This document shows positions 44,082-51,612 of a DNA stretch of 64,000 bases, one piece after another; position 1 is the stretch's first letter, and each line of letters begins with the position of its first letter. This DNA comes from Bacillus sp. S/N-304-OC-R1 (GTDB lineage: Bacteria; Bacillota; Bacilli; Bacillales; Cytobacillaceae). The notes beneath the pieces are model-generated. The model worked only from the letters and a program-made list of their open reading frames with translations. It had not been told where the DNA came from and made no database searches. The DNA is taken from assembly GCF_019749375.1 (NCBI RefSeq), contig NZ_JACWFE010000013.1, positions 124,001 through 188,000 of the forward strand, read 5' to 3'. The translations under genes were made by a program, and so were the position numbers.

Positions 44082-44167
44082 CGCACTCACCCCCATTTAT
44101 GTCTATCTTAACATAGAAATGAAGCCGACCTAATTATGTATGAGCGCTTAGTTATTTTTTAATAATT

Positions 44168-44191
44168 AAAACCCGGCATAAACCGGGTTCT
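44168..44191. terminator. terminator between the YjcZ-like gene and ypuF
   Basis: AACCCGG and CCGGGTT around a 6-base loop; on the minus strand it is followed by a T-rich stretch. Confidence 0.65.
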
Positions 44192-44267
44192 TTATATTTT
44201 TGTAAAATAATACTATTCTAATCTTTGGACTCATTTGTTTATTATAGAAATTTAATTTACATCTAAA

Positions 44268-44363
44268 TTAGAAGCACCAAGAAGCACCAACAATAACTAA
44301 AAGGATAAACAGAACCACGATTAGAGCAAATCCTGTACCCCAGCCTCCAACTACACCTGACAT
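44268..44363 (-). CDS. YjcZ-family tiny membrane protein
   Basis: A 31-residue peptide, MSGVVGGWGTGFALIVVLFI then LLVIVGAS and WCF, with the glycine-rich start and FALIVVLFILL-type helix of the YjcZ family of Bacillus sporulation-linked peptides. AGGAGG is seven bases before the ATG, and a terminator lies downstream. Its last codons are created by a 10-bp direct duplication (GAAGCACCAA twice, on the plus strand at 44271-44290). Too short for automatic ORF calling but well supported. Confidence 0.85.
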   Translation of the reverse strand: MSGVVGGWGTGFALIVVLFILLVIVGASWCF

Positions 44364-44573
44364 ATTCATACCTCCTAATTCTTCTCTTATTTATTGTTCA
44401 AAATCATCATATGTAGGCACCTGTAAAATGGTCTGGGCGAATATAATGTTTTTTCTTACGTATTTAAATGGAGACAGAAGGTTTAAATTTCTATTGGATA
44501 ACGACTTTGAATAATTTATACTAATGATAGTGTTAAGCTGGGAATTTTATAAAGAAATTTTGGTGAAATATAT

Positions 44574-45326
44574 ATGCAAGATGTTATGCATTACAATGTA
44601 AAGATTGACGCCTTTGAAGGACCGCTTGATTTGCTTCTTCATTTAATCCACCGTCTTGAAATTGATATATACGATATTCCTGTGGCAGAAATTACGGAGC
44701 AATATTTTTTATATATTCATACGATGCAGGAACTTCAGCTGGATGTTGCTAGTGAATACTTGGTAATGGCTGCAACACTCCTTGCCATCAAAAGCAAAAT
44801 GCTGCTTCCAAAACACGAAGAGGATTTATTGGATGATGAACTTAGCATGGAAGAAGAAGAGAACCCAATGGACGAGCTCGTTGAAAAATTAATTGAATAC
44901 CGTAAATATAAAGAAGCAGCCGAGGAACTTAAACAAATGGAACAGGAAAGAGGTTTAATGTTCACGAAGCCTCCAAGTGATCTTTCAGATTATGTAAAAG
45001 AAGCTCAGACCGAAAAATCGGATTTGAATGTTTCTCTATATGATATGTTAGGTGCATTTCAAAAGCTTTTACGCAGGCAGAAATTACAAAAGCCGCTTTC
45101 AACAAAAATAGCTCGACAAGAAATTCCAATTGAAAAAAGAATGGCTGAAATATTAGATGATCTTAGAAAAATAAAAGGCAGAAGAAGCTTTAATGATTTG
45201 TTTACTGTCTCTGACCGTGAGCATATTGTAGTAACGTTTCTTGCAGTTTTAGAGCTGATTAAGCAGAAAGAAATTCATATTGAACAAGAAAAAAATTTCT
45301 CGGAAATATTTTTAATGAAGCTTTAA
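44574..45326 (+). CDS. scpA: segregation and condensation protein A
   Basis: Kleisin subunit of the SMC condensin complex. The 250-residue protein has the N-terminal SMC-neck-binding helices ([21 protein letters not shown], about 14-34; [21 protein letters not shown] near 59-79), an acidic central linker and a C-terminal winged helix that binds the SMC head ([15 protein letters not shown]). The start could also be the ATG four codons later, as the ribosome binding site (GGTG) is weak for both. It is 29 bp before scpB. Confidence 0.94.
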   Translation: MQDVMHYNVKIDAFEGPLDLLLHLIHRLEIDIYDIPVAEITEQYFLYIHTMQELQLDVASEYLVMAATLLAIKSKMLLPKHEEDLLDDELSMEEEENPMDELVEKLIEYRKYKEAAEELKQMEQERGLMFTKPPSDLSDYVKEAQTEKSDLNVSLYDMLGAFQKLLRRQKLQKPLSTKIARQEIPIEKRMAEILDDLRKIKGRRSFNDLFTVSDREHIVVTFLAVLELIKQKEIHIEQEKNFSEIFLMKL

Positions 45327-45355
45327 CTTTGTAAAGTGAAAAAAGGGGCATAGTC

Positions 45356-45943
45356 ATGGAACTTATTAATTGGAAAGGGATAGTCGAAAGTCTCTTATTT
45401 GCAGCTGGAGATGAAGGCTTATCTTTAAAACAAGTTGCCCTCGTTTTAGAAGTGGATGAAATACAGGCTGAATCCATTATTAGAGAACTAATAGAGGATT
45501 ATACTCATTCTTCACGAGGCATTACTATTGTAGAATTGGCTGGCACTTTTCAGCTGGCTACGAAAAAGGAGAACTCAGATTATCTAAAAAAACTAGTTGT
45601 TTCTCCTTCCTCATCTGGTCTATCACAGGCTGCACTTGAGACGCTTGCCATTATAGCTTATAAACAGCCCATTACAAGAGCAGAAATAGAAGAAATAAGA
45701 GGGGTAAAGACAGAGAGACCATTACAAACTTTAACTGCGAAAGCGTTAATTAAAGAAGTAGGCAGAGCTGAAGGTACAGGCAGAGCATATTTATATGGAA
45801 CAACAAAGGAGTTTTTGGATTATTTCGGATTAAAAAGAATCGAAGAGCTTCCGCCGCTGCCTGAAAAATTGGATGATGATGAATTTATCCAGGAAGATGC
45901 AGATTTATTTTTCGGGAAATTTCAAGAAACAATGGGATCTTAG
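45356..45943 (+). CDS. scpB: segregation and condensation protein B
   Basis: Kite subunit of the SMC-ScpAB condensin, 195 residues with two winged-helix domains: the first starts IVESLLFAAGDEGLSLKQVA, the second contains ALETLAIIAYKQPITRAEIEEIRG (about 99-122), the family signature. An AAAAGGGG site precedes the ATG. Together with scpA it is needed for chromosome compaction and segregation, and the pair is co-transcribed. Confidence 0.95.
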   Translation: MELINWKGIVESLLFAAGDEGLSLKQVALVLEVDEIQAESIIRELIEDYTHSSRGITIVELAGTFQLATKKENSDYLKKLVVSPSSSGLSQAALETLAIIAYKQPITRAEIEEIRGVKTERPLQTLTAKALIKEVGRAEGTGRAYLYGTTKEFLDYFGLKRIEELPPLPEKLDDDEFIQEDADLFFGKFQETMGS

Positions 45944-46051
45944 GTTCCGTAAAGTTTCACTTTATCCATCCTGATTTCACCTATTTATGTTAATATATTA
46001 CTGCGTGTATATTTTTTACATAAGGGGAATTGTTTTCTGGGAGGGTTATAA

Positions 46052-46471
46052 ATGCTTATTAAACAATGTAATGGCTATGAACTTGAAAAAGAGAAATCAA
46101 ATACTTCAGAGGATTTTTTTAATAGAAGTGAGATTACCTTTGAAGAAGAGGGCACTGAAAAAACTTTACACGTATTGTATGTCCGTTATTTTGAAGATTT
46201 ACTAAATGAATTTACCCCATTTGCTTCAAACCCGATTTTTACTGCTAAATCAAGAGAAGTAGAACTTAAAGATGTTGTGGCACTAGTCTGTTTATTGAAA
46301 AATCCTGGTTTCCGTCACCGTAAGCGAGTATATATTAATTCGCAGGCAGAATTTGCTTCTTTTTTTCAGGATATAGATTTTTCTAAACTTCCAGCTATTT
46401 TCGAATCACTTGAGAACAGCAATAGCTATCATCTTCGTTCACCGCTTGATTATATTTTACAGCCTAAATAG
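46052..46471 (+). CDS. hypothetical protein, unrecognised
   Basis: A 139-residue cytoplasmic protein with no motif that I recognise. It has an acidic N-terminal third, a middle with VRYFEDLLNEFTPFAS and VELKDVVALVCLLKNPGFRHRKR, and the ending LRSPLDYILQPK. GGGAGGG precedes the ATG and a terminator follows, so it is a plausible single-gene unit. In B. subtilis ypuI (DUF3907) follows scpB, but this sequence does not look like it. A second ORF in another frame starting at 45987 overlaps it and is less likely. Confidence 0.65.
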   Translation: MLIKQCNGYELEKEKSNTSEDFFNRSEITFEEEGTEKTLHVLYVRYFEDLLNEFTPFASNPIFTAKSREVELKDVVALVCLLKNPGFRHRKRVYINSQAEFASFFQDIDFSKLPAIFESLENSNSYHLRSPLDYILQPK

Positions 46472-46483
46472 CCAATTTTAATT

Positions 46484-46522
46484 TTAGAGCAGCCAAAACG
46501 AGCTGCTCTTTAATTTTTTTGG
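46484..46522 (+). terminator. terminator after the unrecognised gene
   Basis: AGAGCAGC and GCTGCTCT around an 8-base loop, then TTAATTTTTTT. Confidence 0.85.
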
Positions 46523-46588
46523 TCATTTTTCTTTCTGATACTCATACGATAAATCTGGGCAGATAACCATAGAAAAGAGGGATCATTG

Positions 46589-47479
46589 ATGAGCCGGCTG
46601 GATGAGTATTTTCAAGAAGTGTTCAAATGGAATAAAGAAATGCGTGATTTTCTTCAATCAGAGGAAGTTGAAAATAATAAAGAGCTTTGGGAGAAGATGG
46701 ACAGTCTCTCAGCAATAATGGAAGGTGTGAACGGATCGTTAAATATTGATGAGCTTTCGATCATTCAAAATCATGTCGATGAGCTCCATTCTGAAATTGA
46801 GCAATATTTTTCGAAAAGGCAGCAGCTTGGCAGTGTTTATATGAATGAACCAAACATAGCGGCTGGAACGCATGTATTGCCGTCACTCCCATATCCATAT
46901 AATGCACTTGAGCCTTATATTTCAGAAGAAATTATGAGATTGCATCATGACAAACATCATAAATCATATGTGGACGGATTAAATAAAGCGGAGAAACAGC
47001 TTCAGGAAGCTAGAAAATCAGGTGATTATTCACTTGTTAAGCATTGGTCAAGAGAGCTTGCTTTTCATGGATCCGGACATTATTTGCACACGATTTTTTG
47101 GAGCAATATGAAGCCGAATGGCGGAGGAAAACCTTCTGGAGGATTACTTAAAGAGATAGAAAAATATTTCGGGAGTTTTGAAGCATTTAAGAGTCATTTT
47201 AGCGAGGCTGCCAAACAAGTAGAAGGAGTTGGCTGGGCAATTCTAGTTTGGTCCCCTCGTTCTCGTCATCTCGAAATACTTCAATCAGAAAGACATATGC
47301 TTTTAACGCAATGGGATACAATTCCATTACTAGTTCTTGATGTGTGGGAGCATGCCTACTACTTGCAGTATAAAAACAATCGGGGAGAATATGTGAATAA
47401 TTGGTGGAATATAGTGAATTGGAAAGATGTTGAAGAACGCTTCCGGAATGCTTCACAGCTGAAGTGGAGGCCATATTAA
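46589..47479 (+). CDS. sodF: superoxide dismutase, Fe/Mn type, with N-terminal extension (SodF-like)
   Basis: Removes superoxide. The SOD domain starts near residue 95 (LPSLPYPYNALEPYIS) with ligands His in MRLHHDKHHKSY, His in ELAFHGSGH, and Asp and His in LDVWEHAYYLQY near 252-256. A helical extension of about 90 residues precedes it, as in B. subtilis SodF. The Fe-versus-Mn preference is not clear by eye. ATG 46589 follows AGAGGGA; the adjacent TTG is an alternative. It lies upstream of dacB but ends in its own terminator. Confidence 0.9.
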   Translation: MSRLDEYFQEVFKWNKEMRDFLQSEEVENNKELWEKMDSLSAIMEGVNGSLNIDELSIIQNHVDELHSEIEQYFSKRQQLGSVYMNEPNIAAGTHVLPSLPYPYNALEPYISEEIMRLHHDKHHKSYVDGLNKAEKQLQEARKSGDYSLVKHWSRELAFHGSGHYLHTIFWSNMKPNGGGKPSGGLLKEIEKYFGSFEAFKSHFSEAAKQVEGVGWAILVWSPRSRHLEILQSERHMLLTQWDTIPLLVLDVWEHAYYLQYKNNRGEYVNNWWNIVNWKDVEERFRNASQLKWRPY

Positions 47480-47485
47480 TGAGAA

Positions 47486-47518
47486 AAAAAGCGAAAAACA
47501 ACAGGTTTTTCGCTTTTT
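47486..47518 (+). terminator. terminator after sodF
   Basis: AAAAAGCGAAAAAC and GTTTTTCGCTTTTT around five bases. Confidence 0.9.
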
Positions 47519-47560
47519 GCATGTCTATGAATATCCCACCCTACCGAGTTTGTGTTTTTT

Positions 47561-47589
47561 GTCATATCCCCACTTGTCCCGCATAAAAT
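47561..47589 (+). promoter_or_regulatory. sigma-E type promoter of dacB-spmA-spmB
   Basis: GTCATATC (47561-47568) and CATAAAAT (47582-47589) with 13 bp between, the same layout and spacing as the spoIIM promoter at 28360. dacB is a sigma-E gene in B. subtilis. The hairpin repeat element begins about 11 bp downstream, so it would lie in the mRNA leader. Confidence 0.65.
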
Positions 47590-47600
47590 TGTACAAACAT

Positions 47601-47760
47601 CGAAAAGCGGAGGCGCCTTGCTCAAGGGCGACAAGCATAAGACGAGCTAGCGAGGAGGTTGTCTTTTACCTCCTTGCTAGATTGACTTATGACCTCGAGC
47701 CCTTAGGCGCCGCAGCTGGACAAATCGAAAAGCGGAGGCGCTTACGCTTAGCTAGACTAT
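47601..47760. repeat. dispersed hairpin element, copy 2 (inverted to copy 1)
   Basis: Related to 37752-37879 in reverse orientation: shared GGCGCCTTG, GACAAGCAT/CAAGAC, TATGACCTCGAG, TTAGGCGC and GCTGGAC blocks. Its arms pair as CATAAG/CTTATG, AAGGGC/GCCCTT and CTAGCGAGGAGG/CCTCCTTGCTAG. The end sequence tcgaaaagcggaggcgc occurs twice (about 47600 and 47725), as if the element end was duplicated. It lies between the sigma-E promoter and the dacB start codon. Confidence 0.85.
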
Positions 47761-47780
47761 AGGAGACGGGGTATTATGCA

Positions 47781-48929
47781 ATGAATAAAATGAAAAAGGT
47801 TTTGATCTTTCCATTGGTTGCAGCATTGCTGATCGCCATCATTCCGCAGAAGGCAAAAGCTTCTGTTAATGTGAGTGCTCATAGTGCGATTTTAATGGAG
47901 CAAGAATCTGGCAGAATCTTATTTGAAAAAGATGCGTATAAACAGAGAAGGATCGCCAGCATTACTAAGATTATGACCGCTATATTGGCGATTGAATCAG
48001 GAAAAATGGACGAGATGGTAAAGGTGAGTGAGAAAGCTGTGAGGACAGAGGGCTCCTCTATTTACTTAAAACCTGGTGAGAAGATAAAACTGGAGGACTT
48101 AGTTTATGGATTAATGCTTCGTTCAGGCAATGATGCAGCCGTTGCAATCGCAGAGCATATTGGGGGAAGCCTTGATGGTTTTGTTTTCTTAATGAACCAA
48201 AAAGCGGAGGAAATTGGCATGAAAAATACCCATTTTGCAAACCCCCATGGACTTGATGATCATGAGAACCATTATTCTACAGCTTATGATATGGCAATAT
48301 TAACCCGTTATGCGATGAATAATGAAGAATATGTAAAAATTTCTGGAACAAAGGTTCATAAAGCACCTAACCCTACAGAAAACTGGGACCGCAAATGGAC
48401 GAATAAAAATCGTCTTCTATCAGATTATGAATATTGTACAGGTGGGAAAACAGGATTTACAAAACGGGCTAAACGGACATTAGTCACGACGGCAACAAAA
48501 GGAGAGTTAAATTTAATCGCAGTCACACTAAATGGCCCAGATGACTGGAACGATCATACGCAAATGTATGAAATGGGATTTCATACATACAAAGTTGCCG
48601 AGGTATTACCAAAAGGCTTCATTAAAGAAATAAAGGACAAAGCCTATAAGAAGAAGGTATTTTTAGAATCGGGCTTTGAATATCCGATTAAAAATGAGGA
48701 AAAAGGTCTATTTCGCATTGAATATAAAATGATGAAGCCAGATAAAAGGTGGGAGAATGGAGAAAGTATACCCGAAATTGTTGGGAAGGCAATTATTTAT
48801 TTTGATAATCAGCCATTAAAAACATTGCCAGTCTACTTTAAAGCCCAAAAGATGGACGAGGGTAATTCGTTTATAAACTTTTTTAGAAGTATTTTTATCT
48901 CCATTATTGGTGTGAAAACAGATGATTAA
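47781..48929 (+). CDS. dacB: D-alanyl-D-alanine carboxypeptidase DacB (PBP5*)
   Basis: Sporulation-specific carboxypeptidase that limits cross-linking of spore cortex. The 382-residue protein has a signal peptide (about 1-27), SITK active site (Ser60, Lys63), SGN near 116, KTG in GGKTGFTKR near 223 and a C-terminal membrane-binding amphipathic end (FINFFRSIFISIIGV). Choice over dacF is by sequence pattern and by overlap with spmA, the known dacB-spmA-spmB order. GGAGACGGGG upstream is a distant ribosome binding site for the ATG at 47781. Confidence 0.93.
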   Translation: MNKMKKVLIFPLVAALLIAIIPQKAKASVNVSAHSAILMEQESGRILFEKDAYKQRRIASITKIMTAILAIESGKMDEMVKVSEKAVRTEGSSIYLKPGEKIKLEDLVYGLMLRSGNDAAVAIAEHIGGSLDGFVFLMNQKAEEIGMKNTHFANPHGLDDHENHYSTAYDMAILTRYAMNNEEYVKISGTKVHKAPNPTENWDRKWTNKNRLLSDYEYCTGGKTGFTKRAKRTLVTTATKGELNLIAVTLNGPDDWNDHTQMYEMGFHTYKVAEVLPKGFIKEIKDKAYKKKVFLESGFEYPIKNEEKGLFRIEYKMMKPDKRWENGESIPEIVGKAIIYFDNQPLKTLPVYFKAQKMDEGNSFINFFRSIFISIIGVKTDD

Positions 48930-49509
48930 CATAATTTGGGTATTGATGACGCTAATTGGAATTGTCTTTGCAATAGTGAACGGGACGATGGAGCAAGTTA
49001 ATGAAGCGGTTTTTAAGGGAGCTTCTGAAGCTGTTACCCTTTGTATAGGGATGATAAGCATACTTGTATTCTGGCTGGGAATGATGAAAATTGCAGAGGA
49101 TGCAGGGCTATTAAATAAATTATCGCAAGTTTTTAAGCCAATTGTAAGCAGACTCTTTCCTGAGGTCCCTCCTAATCATCCGGCAATGGGATATATTCTT
49201 TCTAATATGATGGCAAATATGTTTGGTCTTGGAAATGCAGCGACGCCACTTGGAATTAAGGCAATGGAAGAACTGAAGAATGTGAATGGAGGAAAGAATG
49301 AAGCTAGTCGTTCCATGATTACATTTTTAGCGATAAACACTTCTAGTATTACGCTAATTCCAACAATGGTTATTGCTATTCGAATGAAATACGAATCAGT
49401 TTCTCCGACAGAAATCGTCGGCCCAACATTAATTGCCTCGATAAGTTCAGCGATTGGCGCTATTTTAATTGATCGTTATTTTTACTATCGAAGAACAAGA
49501 AAAGGATGA
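48922..49509 (+). CDS. spmA: spore maturation protein A
   Basis: Membrane protein of 195 residues needed for normal spore core dehydration and heat resistance. It is a nucleoside-recognition (Gate) domain protein with hydrophobic segments and the conserved FPEVPPNHPAMGYILSNMMANMFGLGNAATPLG stretch near 73-105. It overlaps dacB by eight bases and is followed by spmB after six bases, so the three genes form a tight operon. Confidence 0.94.
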   Translation: MINIIWVLMTLIGIVFAIVNGTMEQVNEAVFKGASEAVTLCIGMISILVFWLGMMKIAEDAGLLNKLSQVFKPIVSRLFPEVPPNHPAMGYILSNMMANMFGLGNAATPLGIKAMEELKNVNGGKNEASRSMITFLAINTSSITLIPTMVIAIRMKYESVSPTEIVGPTLIASISSAIGAILIDRYFYYRRTRKG

Positions 49510-49515
49510 AGCTGC

Positions 49516-50049
49516 ATGCAAATTGTATCAATTATCTCATTATTGTTTATTCCTGTATTAATTGGCTTCATATTAATTTATGGAACCATTAAGCGTATTC
49601 CCACTTATGAGAGTTTTGTAGAAGGGGGAAAAGAAGGGATAAAAATTGCGGTATCCATTATACCTTTTCTTGTTGGGATGTTAGTAGCGATTTCTGTATT
49701 TCGCGCTTCTGGAGCTTTGGAATATTTCATGGAATTAATCAGACCGGGATTAGAATCAATAGGGGTACCACCGGAGATTTTTCCGCTTGCCATTATTCGT
49801 CCAATCTCTGGCTCGGCTGCTCTTGGAATGACCAGTGACCTCATTGCGACATATGGACCAGATTCCTTTATTGGCCGCCTTGCATCTGTTCTGCAAGGCA
49901 GCACAGATACAACCTTCTATGTATTAACCGTTTATTTTGGAGCGGTTGGAATTAGAAAAATGGGAGATGCGTTAAAAGTTGGCCTGTTGGCAGATTTAGT
50001 CGGTATTATAGCAGCCATTGTTGTAGTTACATTAGTCTTCGGTATGTAA
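49516..50049 (+). CDS. spmB: spore maturation protein B
   Basis: Partner of SpmA, 177 residues, also of the Gate-domain type, with about five hydrophobic segments and the conserved IRPISGSAALGMTSDLIATYGPDSF stretch near 95-119 and VLQGSTDTTFYVLTVYFGAVG near 126-146. The ATG follows AAAGGATGAAG. It ends the dacB operon before a short terminator. Confidence 0.94.
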   Translation: MQIVSIISLLFIPVLIGFILIYGTIKRIPTYESFVEGGKEGIKIAVSIIPFLVGMLVAISVFRASGALEYFMELIRPGLESIGVPPEIFPLAIIRPISGSAALGMTSDLIATYGPDSFIGRLASVLQGSTDTTFYVLTVYFGAVGIRKMGDALKVGLLADLVGIIAAIVVVTLVFGM

Positions 50050-50064
50050 ATAGAGCTATATCTT

Positions 50065-50094
50065 AAAGATGCCTTAATTGGTATCTTTTTTTTC
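50065..50094 (+). terminator. terminator after spmB
   Basis: AAAGATGCC and GGTATCTTT around a 6-base loop, followed by a T run. Confidence 0.75.
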
Positions 50095-50199
50095 GTATTA
50101 AACCATTACTTTGAAAAAAGGCTGTTTTATGTCATAATTCAAAAGGATAGAATTAGGCAGATTGAATATTAATCCTAAGAAAAAATGGAGTGACATAAT

Positions 50200-50922
50200 T
50201 TGGAAAGATTACAAAAAGTAATAGCGCATGCTGGTCTTGCTTCACGTAGAAAAGCGGAGCAGTTAATTTTAGAAGGTCATGTTAAAGTAAATGGAAAAGT
50301 TGTTAAGGAACTTGGTGTGAAAGTTTCATCCTCCGATAAAGTAGAAGTGAGCGGTATTCCTATTGAAAGGGAAGAGCCTGTTTATTTTCTTCTTTATAAA
50401 CCAAGGGGAGTTATTTCCAGTGTACAGGATGATAAAGGAAGAAAAGTAGTGACAGATTATCTGCCGGCAGTGGAACAAAGAATATATCCAATTGGCCGCT
50501 TAGATTATGATACATCCGGCCTGTTATTGCTAACAAACGATGGAGAATTCGCCAATTTACTTATGCACCCGAAAAGTGAAGTAGAAAAGGTATACGTTGC
50601 AAAAGTAAAAGGAATTCCTTCACGTGAAAAAACAAGAAGTCTTGAAAAAGGGATAAAATTAGAGGATGGCATGACAGCACCTGCACGGGTAAAAATGATA
50701 TCGATGGATAAGAAAAAGCAAACAGCAATTATTGAGCTAACGATCCATGAAGGTCGAAATCGTCAAGTAAGAAGAATGTTTGAAGCAATCGGCCATCCAG
50801 TGATGAAATTAAAACGGGAAAGATATGGAACTTTAACACTTCAAGGATTAAAAGCTGGAGAGGCGAGAGAATTAACCACTCATGAAGTAAAGCAGCTGCG
50901 AGTCCAAGCTCAGGCAAAATAG
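50200..50922 (+). CDS. rluB: 23S rRNA pseudouridine synthase RluB
   Basis: RsuA-family enzyme that modifies U2605 (E. coli numbering) in 23S rRNA. The 240-residue protein has an N-terminal S4 RNA-binding domain (about 1-60, GLASRRKAEQLI) and a catalytic domain with the Asp in GRLDYDTSGLLLLTNDG (about 100-116) and the late motif EGRNRQVRRMFEAIGHPV. It starts with TTG after GGAGTG. Known as ypuL in B. subtilis, upstream of resA as here. Confidence 0.93.
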   Translation: MERLQKVIAHAGLASRRKAEQLILEGHVKVNGKVVKELGVKVSSSDKVEVSGIPIEREEPVYFLLYKPRGVISSVQDDKGRKVVTDYLPAVEQRIYPIGRLDYDTSGLLLLTNDGEFANLLMHPKSEVEKVYVAKVKGIPSREKTRSLEKGIKLEDGMTAPARVKMISMDKKKQTAIIELTIHEGRNRQVRRMFEAIGHPVMKLKRERYGTLTLQGLKAGEARELTTHEVKQLRVQAQAK

Positions 50923-50975
50923 TTTGATTTTGGTAAATTTCATAGAATAGTCACACTTCCTTCATATTGTAAACA

Positions 50976-51003
50976 TTATCATAATGGTGATAAATGCTAT
51001 AAT
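50976..51003 (+). promoter_or_regulatory. promoter of resABC with an inverted repeat
   Basis: TTATCA (50976-50981) and TATAAT (50998-51003) are 16 bp apart, and TTATCA with TGATAA (50988-50993) form a 6-bp inverted repeat inside the promoter, a possible operator. Transcription would start near 51010, about 60 bp before resA. Confidence 0.5.
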
Positions 51004-51071
51004 TGGGATGGACTTTTCTGTTAATCAAACTTATTAGAGGATTAAAGTTAATTTTTAAAGGGGATATTTGA

Positions 51072-51596
51072 ATGAAAAAACAGCGTTTAGTAATAAGGTC
51101 AATTATATTGCTTTTATTAGGCGCAGCTGTTGCTTACACCTTATATGCAAACTTTACGAAAGAAGATGTTAAAAAAGTTGCAATTGGTGAAAAAGCACCT
51201 GATTTTGTTCTTGTGGATATGAACGGTGAAAAACACCGCTTGTCCGACTACAAGGGCCAAGGAGTCTTTTTGAATTTTTGGGGAACTTGGTGTAAACCTT
51301 GTGAACGCGAAATGCCGTATTTGGATAATCAATATAAGCAATTTAAAGACAATGGTGTACAGGTTTTAGCTGTCAATGTAGGAGAGTCAGATTTGTCAGT
51401 TAATAAATTTATTGATAAACATAATTTATCTTTCCCTGTTGTTATTGATAAGGATGGTCAGGTGCAAACGGCTTACAAAATTGGCCCGCTTCCAGCAACT
51501 TATATGATCGATAAAGATGGCAAGGTTGTTAAATATCATACTGGTCAGTTAACAGAAGAGATGATTAAAGATCTTATGGAAATGGTTAAACCATAA
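51072..51596 (+). CDS. resA: thiol-disulfide oxidoreductase ResA
   Basis: Membrane-anchored extracytoplasmic thioredoxin-like protein that reduces apocytochrome c haem-binding cysteines. The 174-residue protein has one N-terminal membrane helix (about 9-26) and the redox pair Cys74 and Cys77 in GTWCKPCERE (B. subtilis has CEPC), followed by the cis-proline segment GPLPATYMID. An AAAGGGG site precedes the ATG. First gene of resABC; spacing to resB is 16 bp. Confidence 0.94.
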   Translation: MKKQRLVIRSIILLLLGAAVAYTLYANFTKEDVKKVAIGEKAPDFVLVDMNGEKHRLSDYKGQGVFLNFWGTWCKPCEREMPYLDNQYKQFKDNGVQVLAVNVGESDLSVNKFIDKHNLSFPVVIDKDGQVQTAYKIGPLPATYMIDKDGKVVKYHTGQLTEEMIKDLMEMVKP

Positions 51597-51612
51597 GTAG
51601 GGAGTTTTTAAA

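Noticed and set aside
45987-46205. A 72-residue ORF overlapping the unrecognised gene after scpB.
   Set aside because: It has no ribosome binding site, and the longer frame at 46052 has one plus better coding character.
47517-47762. An 81-residue ORF spanning the region before dacB.
   Set aside because: It runs across the sodF terminator tail, the sigma-E promoter and the repeat element; no ribosome binding site and no family pattern.
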